A stretch of 64,000 bases of DNA from Niastella soli (GCF_017742245.1 NZ_JAGHKO010000010.1:186001-250000); one strand, 5' to 3'; numbered from the stretch's first letter, positions 55,463 through 63,982 are shown. A program made the numbers and translations. The notes: generated from the sequence alone by a model not told the origin.

Positions 55463-55560
55463 AAAGGCAGAGGGCAGAGAACCGCGACGCGGCAACAATA
55501 AACTAACGAACTCAAAAACTAACAAACTTAATAACCTACAAACCTACAGAGAACTGTTAA
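55463..55560. repeat. Word array between convergent genes
   Basis: GGCAGAGGGCAGAG words (55466-55480), a CCGCGACGCGGC palindrome, then a run of AACTAACGAACTC, AACTAACAAACTTAATAACC and TACAAACC words (about 55498-55548). It fills the gap between the kinase stop and the MFS stop. Confidence 0.6.
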
Positions 55561-55561
55561 C

Positions 55562-56818
55562 TCAGTATTCAAACTTCCTAAGCGTAGGCGCTTTAAACCA
55601 CATCACGGTCACCACCAGTAAGGTCATGGCGCCGCCAAATATCACGGAGGGAACAATGCCTAATAACTTGGCAGCCACCCCGCTTTCAAAATAACCGATC
55701 TCGTTAGAGGAATTGATAAACATGGAGTTTACGGAAGACACACGCCCGCGCATATTATCAGGCGTTTTTAATTGCAGAATGGTCCCTCTTACCACCACAC
55801 TGATCCCATCTAACGCGCCGCTCAGTAATAAGGCCATGAAGGAAAGGGCATAGATCTTGGATAACCCAAAGGTGATAATGCTGAGGCCAAAACCAGCTAC
55901 CACAAACAACAGCACCATGCCTTGCTTTTTGCGCAAGGGATAAAACGTAAGGGTTAATATAACGCTCATGGAACCGATATCGGCCGCCGCATTCAACCAG
56001 CCAAAACCAATGGCGCCCACATGCAAAATATCACCTGCAAAAAATGGGATCATGGCTACGGTGCCGCCAAACAATACCGCAAACATATCGAGCGTAATAG
56101 CGTCCAGTAATTCTTTGGTAGAGAAAACATAACGTAATCCTTCTTTCACACTTTCCCAGGCATCCTGCCCCCTATTGGTATGAGCAATGGGTTTTCGTTC
56201 TATCTGGAACAGGGCCGTAGCGGCAATGGTTATATATACCATGATCAGAATAAAAGTACCCGTATAACCATAATAAGCCACCAAAAAACCGGCAGAAGCA
56301 TGCCCCAGTACAGAGGCCGATAACCAGGTAGTGGAGCTCCAGGTAACCGCATTGGGCAACACACTTTTTGGCACCAGCTGGGCCAGAATAGAGCTGGTGG
56401 CCGGTCCTGAAAAAGCACGAATAACACCCGTACAAAAAATAACAAAGTAAATGGCAAACTGAACAAACTTCTTGCCCATGCTTACTTCAGTATTGTGCAT
56501 GGTTATGAACAGAAGCGCCGAAGAGCTTATGAAATATAGTAAGATGGTCTTGAACAGAAGGGTGCGTTTGTCGCTTTTGTCAACCACGTGGCCTGAATAC
56601 AAGGCCAGGATAACGGCAGGTACGGCTTCGGACAATCCGATAAATGCAATTGCCAGCGGATTTTTGGTAAGCTCATACATCTTCCAGCCTACCACGGTAG
56701 CAATCATACGCATGGCCATTATGAAAAAGAACCGTTGAATAATATACAGGCGAAACTCTTTTATCCGAACAGAAACAAAGGGGCTTGAAGGATTATCGGC
56801 TACCGGATCGGCTGACAT
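55562..56818 (-). CDS. MFS transporter (enterobactin exporter-like subfamily)
   Basis: 418 residues, about 12 helices. FRLYIIQRFFFIMAMRMIATVVGWKMYELTKNPLAIAFIGLSEAVPAVILALYSGHVVDKSDKR has the early helix and the GxxxDKxDKR-type loop of the MFS_3/EntS group; the second half contains NMRGRVSSVNSMFINSSNEIG. Probably an exporter of a small molecule. Substrate unknown. Promoter box at 56860. Confidence 0.9.
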   Translation of the reverse strand: MSADPVADNPSSPFVSVRIKEFRLYIIQRFFFIMAMRMIATVVGWKMYELTKNPLAIAFIGLSEAVPAVILALYSGHVVDKSDKRTLLFKTILLYFISSSALLFITMHNTEVSMGKKFVQFAIYFVIFCTGVIRAFSGPATSSILAQLVPKSVLPNAVTWSSTTWLSASVLGHASAGFLVAYYGYTGTFILIMVYITIAATALFQIERKPIAHTNRGQDAWESVKEGLRYVFSTKELLDAITLDMFAVLFGGTVAMIPFFAGDILHVGAIGFGWLNAAADIGSMSVILTLTFYPLRKKQGMVLLFVVAGFGLSIITFGLSKIYALSFMALLLSGALDGISVVVRGTILQLKTPDNMRGRVSSVNSMFINSSNEIGYFESGVAAKLLGIVPSVIFGGAMTLLVVTVMWFKAPTLRKFEY

Positions 56819-56859
56819 GCTATAACAATTTGATGTTCAACAAACATGTAAATCGTTGG

Positions 56860-56867
56860 CAAAAGTA
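56860..56867 (-). promoter_or_regulatory. -7 box of the MFS gene
   Basis: TACTTTTG on the minus strand, exact TAnnTTTG, about 41 nt before the ATG at 56818. Confidence 0.5.
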
Positions 56868-56945
56868 ACTGTTATTGTTTATATGTGCCAGTGGAAAGCA
56901 ACAGGAAAATATAAAATCAATTGAATGAACCATTTCAGTCTTGAA

Positions 56946-57029
56946 ATTGTATAGTAGTACTCCACGTATATAATTTTGCACCAATTAAGACATTAGAATT
57001 ACATTATATTCTACCGCAGCGATAGAATA
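56946..57029 (+). promoter_or_regulatory. cysM promoter and leader hairpin
   Basis: ATTG (56946-56949) and TAATTTTG (56971-56978) are spaced 21 bp, close to the -33/-7 layout of Bacteroidota. A small stem TATTCTA / TAGAATA (57007-57013, 57023-57029) lies in the leader of about 90 nt. No riboswitch pattern recognised. Confidence 0.5.
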
Positions 57030-57072
57030 AATTATAAAAGTGGTAATTTCAAGTTCCTGTTAAATTAATACA

Positions 57073-57945
57073 ATGGCAAGCATCATAGACCTGGTAGGCA
57101 ATACCCCGATGGTAGAGATCAAGCAGCTGAATCCCAATCCAAATGTGACTATTTATGCAAAGCTGGAAGGGAATAATCCCGGCGGAAGTGTGAAAGACAG
57201 GCCCGCATTGAACATGATCAAATCGGCATTAGAGCGAGGGGAAATAAAACCAGGTTCAAAACTTATTGAGGCTACCAGTGGTAACACCGGCATTGCCCTG
57301 GCTATGGTTGCCCGGTTGTTCAATCTTGATATTGAACTGGTAATGCCATCCACCTCAACCCGCGAAAGAACGCTCACCATGGAAGCCTATGGCGCCAGAG
57401 TAACGTTACTGGAGAATATTGAAAAATGCCGTGATTATGCCGAAGAAAAAGCAGCTACCGGCGAATTTGTGATCCTGAACCAGTTTTCTAATCCCGATAA
57501 TTATAAAGCCCATATTAAAACCACCGGTCCCGAAATATGGCGTGATACGAATGGAGGTATTACTCACTTTGTAAGTTCTATGGGCACTACCGGTACCATT
57601 ATGGGTTGTTCTATGTTCTTTAAAGAGAAAGATCCAAACATTCAAATAATAGGTTGTCAGCCAACTGAAGAGTCATCTATCCCCGGTATTCGCCGCTGGC
57701 CTAAGGAATACCTGCCTAAGATCTTTGATCCCAGCCGCGTTGACCGCATCATAGATGTATCGCAGCAGGAGGCTACACTTACTACCCGCCAACTGGCAAA
57801 AGTGGAAGGCGTTTTTGCCGGTATGAGCAGTGGCGGCGCCGCTTCTGCCGCTTTCAGACTGGCCAAAGAGATCAAAGAAGGGGTTATTGTGTTTATCGTT
57901 TGCGACCGTGGAGACCGGTACCTGAGCAGCGATCTGTTTGGTTAA
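57073..57945 (+). CDS. cysM: Cysteine synthase, CysM type
   Basis: 290 residues. LVGNTPMVEIK, the PLP lysine in GNNPGGSVKDRPA (about residue 43), EATSGNTGIALA (the substrate loop TSGNTG), SMGTTGTIMG (PLP phosphate loop) and PGIRRWPKEYLP identify CysM. The IRRWP element is typical of CysM rather than CysK. It makes cysteine from O-acetylserine and sulfide or thiosulfate. Its stop codon overlaps by 4 bp with the stop of the convergent gene at 57942. Confidence 0.93.
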   Translation: MASIIDLVGNTPMVEIKQLNPNPNVTIYAKLEGNNPGGSVKDRPALNMIKSALERGEIKPGSKLIEATSGNTGIALAMVARLFNLDIELVMPSTSTRERTLTMEAYGARVTLLENIEKCRDYAEEKAATGEFVILNQFSNPDNYKAHIKTTGPEIWRDTNGGITHFVSSMGTTGTIMGCSMFFKEKDPNIQIIGCQPTEESSIPGIRRWPKEYLPKIFDPSRVDRIIDVSQQEATLTTRQLAKVEGVFAGMSSGGAASAAFRLAKEIKEGVIVFIVCDRGDRYLSSDLFG

Positions 57946-58433
57946 TACGATTCACCGGGGTATTTATGTTGCCGGATATTTTTTATTATTTCTTCCAGTT
58001 TAGCGGTGACCGTTAACCGGTCGAAAGTTTCCTTTTGGATAACCTTCAGGAAAATCAATAATTGTTTGGTATTGAGGCCGTACCTGCTTTTTATTATATC
58101 CAGGCCTGCTTTTTTCTCTTTTACATTCAGCGCCAGTTCGTAGAGTTCATCCATTCTCCTTTCCTCCTCCTTTAACAAGATCAAATCAATACGTGTAACT
58201 GTTCGTGCATATCCATCATATTTTGATACAACAAACCCTGTTTGGCTGCTGGCTACAGGCGCCACGTCCCAATCCCTCCCATCTGCATGGGTATAGATGT
58301 GATCAAAATAATAGCATTCTGTAAATTCTATCATACGACCTACCCGCCATCTAACATCGGAATTTGCAGACCTCATTTTGTTATGTCTTTCAACAAAATC
58401 TGTTGCTATCGAATGTGCTTCTTGTATCGTCAT
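57942..58433 (-). CDS. Unknown cytosolic protein
   Basis: 163 residues, no signal or membrane segment. N-terminal part MTIQEAHSIATDFVERHNKM, FTECYYFDHIYTH, WDVAPVASSQTGFVVSKYDG resembles the short alpha/beta domain of immunity-type proteins (Imm35/YrhB-like), which often begin with 'ti.eA...a..fv'. The C-terminal part is helical (LDIIKSRYGLNTKQLLIFLKVIQKETFDRL, EEIIKNIRQ). No toxin gene is adjacent, so an immunity role is only a guess. Overlaps the cysM stop. Confidence 0.6.
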   Translation of the reverse strand: MTIQEAHSIATDFVERHNKMRSANSDVRWRVGRMIEFTECYYFDHIYTHADGRDWDVAPVASSQTGFVVSKYDGYARTVTRIDLILLKEEERRMDELYELALNVKEKKAGLDIIKSRYGLNTKQLLIFLKVIQKETFDRLTVTAKLEEIIKNIRQHKYPGESY

Positions 58434-58577
58434 TACAATTATCCTTGATCGATGAGTCTACAATATATTATAAAAGTTTCATTAACACGATAGCTATCAG
58501 ACATTAAGCTAAGTCAAATCCCCCTGCCGCTAAAAAAAGCACAATTTTTGTATATTTAGGATAAGCCTGATTAACCT

Positions 58578-59198
58578 ATGCAAAAATTTAAGCCGTTACT
58601 CATTGAATTGATCTGGTTGGGATTAATTCTGAATGCCACTGTATTGGTCACCATATTTGTATTTGGCTGGACTTTCCTAAGCAATCATTTCGATATTCGC
58701 CTGCATGAAACCTACTTTACCATTTCATCCTGGAAAATAGTATTGCCGCTTTTTGTATTCTTTGCCTTTTTTATTTTCCTGATAAAAGAGATCAGGCATC
58801 AATTTACCCGTAAGGCGTCGAATGTGATCATGTTAGTAGCAGGGTCAATGCTCATATTGTTGATTGCCACCATCAATAAACAGGTGATCATTTCAGAAAT
58901 GGTGTACTTTGGCGATGCGGCTGTATTCCCACCCCTGTCGGCGCTCAGTGAAACACAATTGAAAAAAGCTATTAGTCCGGCTATGCATGTATTATCCAAT
59001 TCACTAACGGTAATACAGTTTATAGTAACGGGTTGCCTGTTGTATGTTGCGTTTAAAATGGGGAACAATCAAATAGTGCAAGCTAAAAAAAACAGCATTC
59101 CGCATAGTAATACGCATACTGCAAATAATAGTAATGGCAAGCCGCCCAAAATACAGGCCCCAACTGTAAAAGTTAAAGAGGAAGTAAAAAGTAAATGA
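58578..59198 (+). CDS. Unknown membrane protein with HETYFTIS motif
   Basis: 206 residues with four hydrophobic helices: LIELIWLGLILNATVLVTIFV, IVLPLFVFFAFFIFLI, NVIMLVAGSMLILLIATI, and NSLTVIQFIVTGCLLYVAF. The loop after helix 1 reads FDIRLHETYFTIS, like the HDTYFVV motif of heme-copper oxidase subunit I, but the rest of that enzyme is absent. The C-terminus is hydrophilic, rich in Asn, Lys and Pro. Function unknown. Alone on the plus strand; word array after it. Confidence 0.65.
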   Translation: MQKFKPLLIELIWLGLILNATVLVTIFVFGWTFLSNHFDIRLHETYFTISSWKIVLPLFVFFAFFIFLIKEIRHQFTRKASNVIMLVAGSMLILLIATINKQVIISEMVYFGDAAVFPPLSALSETQLKKAISPAMHVLSNSLTVIQFIVTGCLLYVAFKMGNNQIVQAKKNSIPHSNTHTANNSNGKPPKIQAPTVKVKEEVKSK

Positions 59199-59224
59199 AC
59201 TATGCCAGGCTCAGGATCCTGGGT

Positions 59225-59303
59225 TATGGTTCCAAGATTGCCGACCTCGCCCGCCGAAGCTTTAGCGTAGGAGGGCCGTTTCACGTCTCACGTTTCACGT
59301 CAA
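59225..59303. repeat. Repeat cassette CCGCCGAAGCTTTAGCGTAG plus TTTCACG words
   Basis: CCTCGCCCGCCGAAGCTTTA and GCGTAGGAGGGCCG (59246-59279) are followed by TTTCACGTCTCACGTTTCACG (59278-59300, split). The same pieces are seen at 54778-54818 and near 9241-9290. Confidence 0.6.
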
Positions 59304-59579
59304 TCAAACCTCCGAAGTAGTAGGATCAATGATCGCCCTGACCCTGCTTATTTTATTGGCAGGAAAGCCGGCCTGTTTTGCATGTTGAATAATTGCGGCC
59401 TCATCGGGTGCATTATAAATGCAATAGAGTTTGTCATCAGTTACATAACTATGGACCCATTGGATCTGAGGACCCAGCTCGAATAAGACCCCGCAGGAGG
59501 TTTGTGCTGCTTCGTGTAGTTGTTCAGGTGAAAGATTACCAGCCCCCGGCATTTCCCTTTCTATAACGTATTTTGGCAT
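59304..59579 (-). CDS. DUF4242 (SCO4226-like nickel-binding fold) protein
   Basis: 91 residues. PKYVIEREMPGAGNLSPEQL, VHSYVTDDKLYCIYNAPDEAAIIQHAKQAGFPANKI match DUF4242; the His in IQHAKQAGFP and the ferredoxin-like alpha/beta pattern are conserved. The family includes nickel-binding proteins of streptomycetes, but metal binding here is unproven. Cytosolic. Ends against the repeat cassette at 59225. Confidence 0.85.
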   Translation of the reverse strand: MPKYVIEREMPGAGNLSPEQLHEAAQTSCGVLFELGPQIQWVHSYVTDDKLYCIYNAPDEAAIIQHAKQAGFPANKISRVRAIIDPTTSEV

Positions 59580-59650
59580 TGCAATTTGTTTCCTATAAAG
59601 TTACTGTATTGCCGCCACGCGAAAAACTGACCGAAGACAGGATTCATTTG
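59580..59650. other. Short upstream region of the DUF4242 gene
   Basis: 71 bp of ordinary sequence between the DUF4242 start and the first 59-bp unit. No promoter box identified. Confidence 0.3.
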
Positions 59651-59886
59651 CCCATTAACGGACCTGAGCGAAGCGAAGGTCCAGTCTGCCATTTGCCCTC
59701 TGCCTTCTGCCCATTAACGGACCTGAGCGCAGCGAAGGTCCGGTCTGCCATTTGCCGTCTGCCGTCTGCCCATCAACGGACCTGAGCGCAGCGAAGGTCC
59801 GGTCTGCCATTTGCCCTCTGCCCTCTGCCCATCAACGGACCTGAGCGAAGCGAAGGTCCGGTCTGCCATTTGCCGTCTGCCGTCTG
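59651..59886. repeat. Four 59-bp tandem units with a palindrome in each
   Basis: Units begin CCCATTAACG or CCCATCAACG at 59651, 59710, 59769 and 59828, exactly 59 bp apart. Each has GGACCTGAGCG(A/C)AGCGAAGGTCC (6-bp stem GGACCT/AGGTCC) followed by TCTGCCATTTGCC and TCTGCC words. Units differ by a few bases only: four A/C or C/G changes. A half copy of the palindrome in inverse orientation is at 18563-18584. Not CRISPR: no unique spacers. Confidence 0.9.
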
Positions 59887-59894
59887 CCCTCTGC

Positions 59895-62144
59895 CTATTG
59901 CCCATTCCCCATCTTCTGAATCCCCGATACCTTCAACTCCTCTATCTTTTTGCGTTCACCTACAATCCAAACAATATCGTCCCATTCAAAGACCGTGGTG
60001 GAATCCGGATTCAAAATGCGTTCGCCATTGCGCTCGATGCCCACTACCAATCCATTGGTGGCTTCGCGAATGCCCGATGCACGCAGGGTCTTTCCACGCA
60101 CAGCTATGTGTTCATCAACAATAATCTTGTTTAGGGTGATCTCTTCTTCTACGTTTTTAGCCGGCAGAATAGCAGATTCAAGAATAGAACGGAACTGCTC
60201 CAATTGCACATCCGTACCAATCACTGCGATCTTGTCGAACGGATATAACACATCTGTGCGGGCTGGTGCCGTAATAGTAAAGGAACCGCGTTCAATGTAA
60301 GCGATGTTGATGCCATATTGTTCCCGCCAGGCCAGCTCTACCAATGTTTTGCCCACAACCGTCGACTCGGGCGGCATGGTAAAATAAGCCATATGCGCGT
60401 CCCAGGGCGTCAGGTCCCCCGATGCAGAGGATTGCATCTGCTCCCGCTGATTTAAATTCGTTAAAAACCGTTTTTCAATACGCGCATAGAAAGAATTCAA
60501 CCTCCGGGAGAACACCAGCAACACAACCACAATCACTGGCAGGATGGCCACAAAGGCGATTATAGTACCAAACAGCAGGTCAACCATAAAACCCACCATT
60601 ACCACCATCAACAGGTTCCGTACCACTTCCAGCATTACCAGCGGACCATGATTGTATTTTTTATCGAGCCATAAATTCCGGTAAGAGAGGGAATGCATTT
60701 TACGAATTGACAATGCCCACAGGAAGGGCGCAGTGGCTACCAGGGTTATCACAAAAGTCAGTATACTGGCCAATATTTCCCCATGCACACTCCCTTTTAC
60801 AAAGGGCAACAAATAAGTACCTGATAAAAACACCAGGGCAATAACGATCACTGAATTGGTGGCCATCAGTAACAGGTACGACCGCAATACGATCCGCCAT
60901 TCGCTTTCAGCCTGGATGGTTTGAGCACCGGTGCTGTACTGATTAATGGCCATTCGCCATCTTATGGGCAGGCGGGGCGCCAGCCAGGTGAATAACGGGT
61001 CGGCCAGCCGGATCATATAGGGCGTGGTAAAAGTGGTGATCACCGATACGCCCACCGCTATCGGGTATAAATAATCGCTGGTTACCTGGAGCGATAGCCC
61101 CAGTGTGGCAATAATAAATGAGAACTCCCCTATTTGCGCCATACTCATTCCAGCCTGCAGCGATTGTTTTAACGGTTGGCCCGATAACAATGCGCCAAAC
61201 GTAATATTCACCGTTTTACCCAAAATCACCACAAATGACAGGATAAATACCGGCCCTATGTATTTCATCAACATGTCCGGTTCTATCAACAACCCCACAG
61301 ATACAAAAAATACCGCACCAAATAAATTCTTTACGGGTTGAACCAGGTGTTCGATCTTTTCAGCCTGGGGTGTTTCAGCCAATATGGACCCCATGATAAA
61401 GGCGCCCAGCGGGGCCGAAAATCCGGCATAGGTGGCCGCTACCACCATCAGCAAACACAGGCCCAGTGAAATAACGAGCATGGTTTCCTCATTCATTATT
61501 TTCCGGCCCCATTTAAGAAATCCGGGAATCAGGAAGATCCCAGAGAGAAACCAGAGAAATAAAAAGAAAGCGAGCTTTAATACTGAATACAACATTTCCA
61601 TACCCGCAAACTCGCGGCTTACCGCCAGGGTAGATAACAATACCATCAGCAACACTGCCACCAGGTCTTCTACCACCAGCACGCCCATTACCACACTGGC
61701 GAACTTTCTAGTCTTTACCCCCAGTTCATCAAAAGACCGGATGATGATCGTTGTAGACGAAATAGCAATGATGCCGCCCAGGAAAATACAATCCATAAAT
61801 GGCCAGCCCATCAGTTTTCCGGTGACATAGCCTAACCCCACCATACAAACGACCTCGAAAATACCGGTAACCCCGGCTGTGCCGCCTATATTCACCAGTT
61901 TTTTAAAACTGAATTCAAGCCCCAGGCTGAACAACAGGAATATTACCCCAATATCAGCCCAAACCTTCACCCCTTCCAGGTCACTGATAGAAGGCAGTAA
62001 AGAGAAATTGGGCCCAACCAGGATACCAGCCAGGATGTACCCCAGCACAACAGGTTGTTTTAGTTTTTTAAATAACAGGGTGGTTACACTGGCAATTGCC
62101 AGTATCAGGGCGAGATCTTGTATGAGCGTTGGTAAATGGGACAT
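59895..62144 (-). CDS. CPA2-family cation:proton antiporter with C-terminal TrkA_C domains
   Basis: 749 residues. About 12 helices (1-385) with the CPA2 signatures VGPNFSLLPSISDLEG, FSLGLEFSFKKL, FGAVFFVSVGLLIEPD and GQPLKQSLQAGMSMAQIGEFSFI; a further hydrophobic part (about 430-550); then two RCK-C/TrkA_C modules: VVGKTLVELAWREQYGINIAYIERGS (about 600-670) and VRGKTLRASGIREATNGLVVGIERNGERIL (about 690-740). It exchanges K+ or Na+ for H+, with the C-domains sensing a ligand. The last residues IQKMGNGQ are encoded by sequence that continues into the repeat array. Confidence 0.92.
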   Translation of the reverse strand: MSHLPTLIQDLALILAIASVTTLLFKKLKQPVVLGYILAGILVGPNFSLLPSISDLEGVKVWADIGVIFLLFSLGLEFSFKKLVNIGGTAGVTGIFEVVCMVGLGYVTGKLMGWPFMDCIFLGGIIAISSTTIIIRSFDELGVKTRKFASVVMGVLVVEDLVAVLLMVLLSTLAVSREFAGMEMLYSVLKLAFFLFLWFLSGIFLIPGFLKWGRKIMNEETMLVISLGLCLLMVVAATYAGFSAPLGAFIMGSILAETPQAEKIEHLVQPVKNLFGAVFFVSVGLLIEPDMLMKYIGPVFILSFVVILGKTVNITFGALLSGQPLKQSLQAGMSMAQIGEFSFIIATLGLSLQVTSDYLYPIAVGVSVITTFTTPYMIRLADPLFTWLAPRLPIRWRMAINQYSTGAQTIQAESEWRIVLRSYLLLMATNSVIVIALVFLSGTYLLPFVKGSVHGEILASILTFVITLVATAPFLWALSIRKMHSLSYRNLWLDKKYNHGPLVMLEVVRNLLMVVMVGFMVDLLFGTIIAFVAILPVIVVVLLVFSRRLNSFYARIEKRFLTNLNQREQMQSSASGDLTPWDAHMAYFTMPPESTVVGKTLVELAWREQYGINIAYIERGSFTITAPARTDVLYPFDKIAVIGTDVQLEQFRSILESAILPAKNVEEEITLNKIIVDEHIAVRGKTLRASGIREATNGLVVGIERNGERILNPDSTTVFEWDDIVWIVGERKKIEELKVSGIQKMGNGQ

Positions 62145-62202
62145 CAGGTTTCTTTAGAGGATATATCTTAAATTGGAATTCTCGATTTCTGAAACTGTAA
62201 AT

Positions 62203-62290
62203 GTCAGTGGTCAGTTGTGAGTGGGTTCCCGATTTTTCAGCATGCTGCAATTTCGCGAGCCCACTCACCACTCACCATTCACAACTCACT
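62203..62290. repeat. Inverted-arm word array
   Basis: Left arm 62203-62229 (GTCAGTGGTCAGTTGTGAGTG) and right arm 62256-62290 (CCCACTCACCACTCACCATTC, CACAACTCAC) are imperfect reverse complements around a core with the palindrome CAGCATGCTG (62238-62247). It lies between the CPA2 start and the YkgJ-type stop, running to the stop codon. Confidence 0.65.
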
Positions 62291-62801
62291 ACTTCACCTC
62301 CAACAACCTCTCCAACACATAATAAACGGCAGGACAAAAAGTCGAATTCTTCAACGTAAGGGGCACCCGTTTCAACACTACATCTTCATCGGTATATGGG
62401 AATCGCTCACAATCAGACGGACGAACGTCATAAATACTGCAATAATTATCTGCGCCTAAAAACGCGCAGGGCGTTTGTTTTACCACATAATCCCCTTCTT
62501 CATCCAAACGCAAATAAGTTTCTATAAATACGCTTTCCTTCATTTTAAGGTGTTTGCTGATACGTTTTATATCAGGCGTCTTAAAACGGGGCGAATAATT
62601 TTTACAACAGGCGGCGCATTGCAGGCAGTCTACTTTTGAAAATGCTTCCTCATGCAGATCGGGTAATTTTTTCAACACTTTATTCTTATCTGCCCGCTTT
62701 AGCAGATTGCTGTACTGCTTTTGATGCTCAGCACTTTTCTTTTTCCAGTTACCATCTTCCAACCCCGTTATGGATCCATTATTTTCACTATGTGCTGCCA
62801 T
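62289..62801 (-). CDS. YkgJ-family cysteine-cluster protein
   Basis: 170 residues. KVDCLQCAACCKNY and TPCAFLGADNYCSIYDVRPSDCERFPY give the eight-cysteine pattern of the YkgJ/CxxCxxCC family, proposed to bind a metal or FeS cluster. The C-terminal CPAVYYVLERLLEV is the usual end of the family. The N-terminus is hydrophilic and helical. Role unknown. Same strand as and 144 bp downstream of nothing coding; stands alone between the antiporter and the hydroxylase. Confidence 0.87.
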   Translation of the reverse strand: MAAHSENNGSITGLEDGNWKKKSAEHQKQYSNLLKRADKNKVLKKLPDLHEEAFSKVDCLQCAACCKNYSPRFKTPDIKRISKHLKMKESVFIETYLRLDEEGDYVVKQTPCAFLGADNYCSIYDVRPSDCERFPYTDEDVVLKRVPLTLKNSTFCPAVYYVLERLLEVK

Positions 62802-62968
62802 GGGCGTATTATACGATTCAATTGTTAAAAAATACCTTAAGGCGTTACTTTAACGGTTAAAATGGCTTTTTTTTAACGTTCAGCCAACTACCCTTCAATA
62901 CGCAACGTATTCATCTGCAAGTTAAACCATCCACACCGTAATGGTTTGGTTTTTGTCTTTTAATTCCT

Positions 62969-63892
62969 ATGCATGGATTGTACGACCAGATAATGTTGCT
63001 TTTGACAACCCCACTGTATGTACTGATCATTGGGACCGAATTACTGATCAGTCATCTGGAGGGCATAAAATCATATACCTGGAAAAATACCTTTCATAAT
63101 TTTCTACTCAGCATCTTAACCGGTTTAACCGACCTCGCCATGCGGGGCATCAGCCTCATCGTACTCACCTTCTTTTTCAGCGTTAGCTTATATAAATGGC
63201 CGCACTCCATAGCCTATTGGATAATCCTTTTATTGTTCATTGATATGATGCATTACTGGCTGCACCGATTGGGCCATTATTGCCGGTTATTCTGGGCGGT
63301 GCATGTAAACCATCATACCAGTGACCATTATAATTTCACGGTAGGCTTTCGCACCGGCGTACTGGAACCCTTCTATAGTTTTCTGTTTTTTATTCCCATT
63401 GCACTGGCTGGTTTTCCCCCGATAGATATCTTCTTTATTTATTCAGTTGGACAGGTATGGGCCATCCTCACCCACACCGAGAAAGTAAAAAAACTGGGCT
63501 GGCTGGAATACATTTTCGTGACCCCTTCCCATCATCGCGTACATCATGCTTCCAATCCTAAATACCTCGATAAGAACATGGGCACCGTGTTCATCTTTTG
63601 GGATAAATTATTCGGCACGTTTCAAAAGGAATTACCGCCGCAACAATATGAACCCATCCGGTATGGTATTACCCATGAACTGGAAAATGAGTCCATACCT
63701 ACTCTCATTTTTCATGAATGGAAAGACATTATGCGCGACATGCGCCGGAAAAACATCACTTTTAAACAACGGTTAATGTATCTCTTTGGTCCCCCGGGCT
63801 GGAGTCACGATGGCCATAGCATGACAAGTAAACAAATGCGGCTGCAGGAACATATTAAAAAAAATACCCCGGAGCAATCGTTAATGAATTGA
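62969..63892 (+). CDS. Sterol desaturase / fatty acid hydroxylase family membrane protein (second copy)
   Basis: 307 residues. HRLGHYCRLFWAVHVNHHTSDHYNF and TPSHHRVHHASNPKYLDKNMGTVFIFWDKLFGTFQKE hold the His clusters HxxxH, HxxHH and HHRVHH of the di-iron center; THTEK provides the middle His. The helices are at about 5-25, 45-75 and 80-95. The region around HHRVHH is nearly the same as in the protein at 11153, showing paralogy, but the C-terminal helices of that protein are missing here. Substrate unknown. Confidence 0.87.
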   Translation: MHGLYDQIMLLLTTPLYVLIIGTELLISHLEGIKSYTWKNTFHNFLLSILTGLTDLAMRGISLIVLTFFFSVSLYKWPHSIAYWIILLLFIDMMHYWLHRLGHYCRLFWAVHVNHHTSDHYNFTVGFRTGVLEPFYSFLFFIPIALAGFPPIDIFFIYSVGQVWAILTHTEKVKKLGWLEYIFVTPSHHRVHHASNPKYLDKNMGTVFIFWDKLFGTFQKELPPQQYEPIRYGITHELENESIPTLIFHEWKDIMRDMRRKNITFKQRLMYLFGPPGWSHDGHSMTSKQMRLQEHIKKNTPEQSLMN

Positions 63893-63964
63893 AAATACTT
63901 TATTCCTGAGGTTAAACAATAAAATACCTGGGTGGTCGAACTATGATAATTCGATCACTTACTT

Positions 63965-63972
63965 TATTTTTG
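63965..63972 (+). promoter_or_regulatory. -7 box of the last gene
   Basis: TATTTTTG, exact TAnnTTTG, ending 10 nt before the ATG at 63983 and followed by CCCCGC. A very short leader is predicted. Confidence 0.6.
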
Positions 63973-63982
63973 CCCCGCTTAC

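Noticed and set aside
56946-57072. SAM or other riboswitch upstream of cysM
   Set aside because: Only one short stem is seen; no conserved riboswitch core could be recognised.
59651-59886. CRISPR or attachment-site array
   Set aside because: The whole 59-bp unit repeats including the would-be spacer; no cas gene or integrase nearby.
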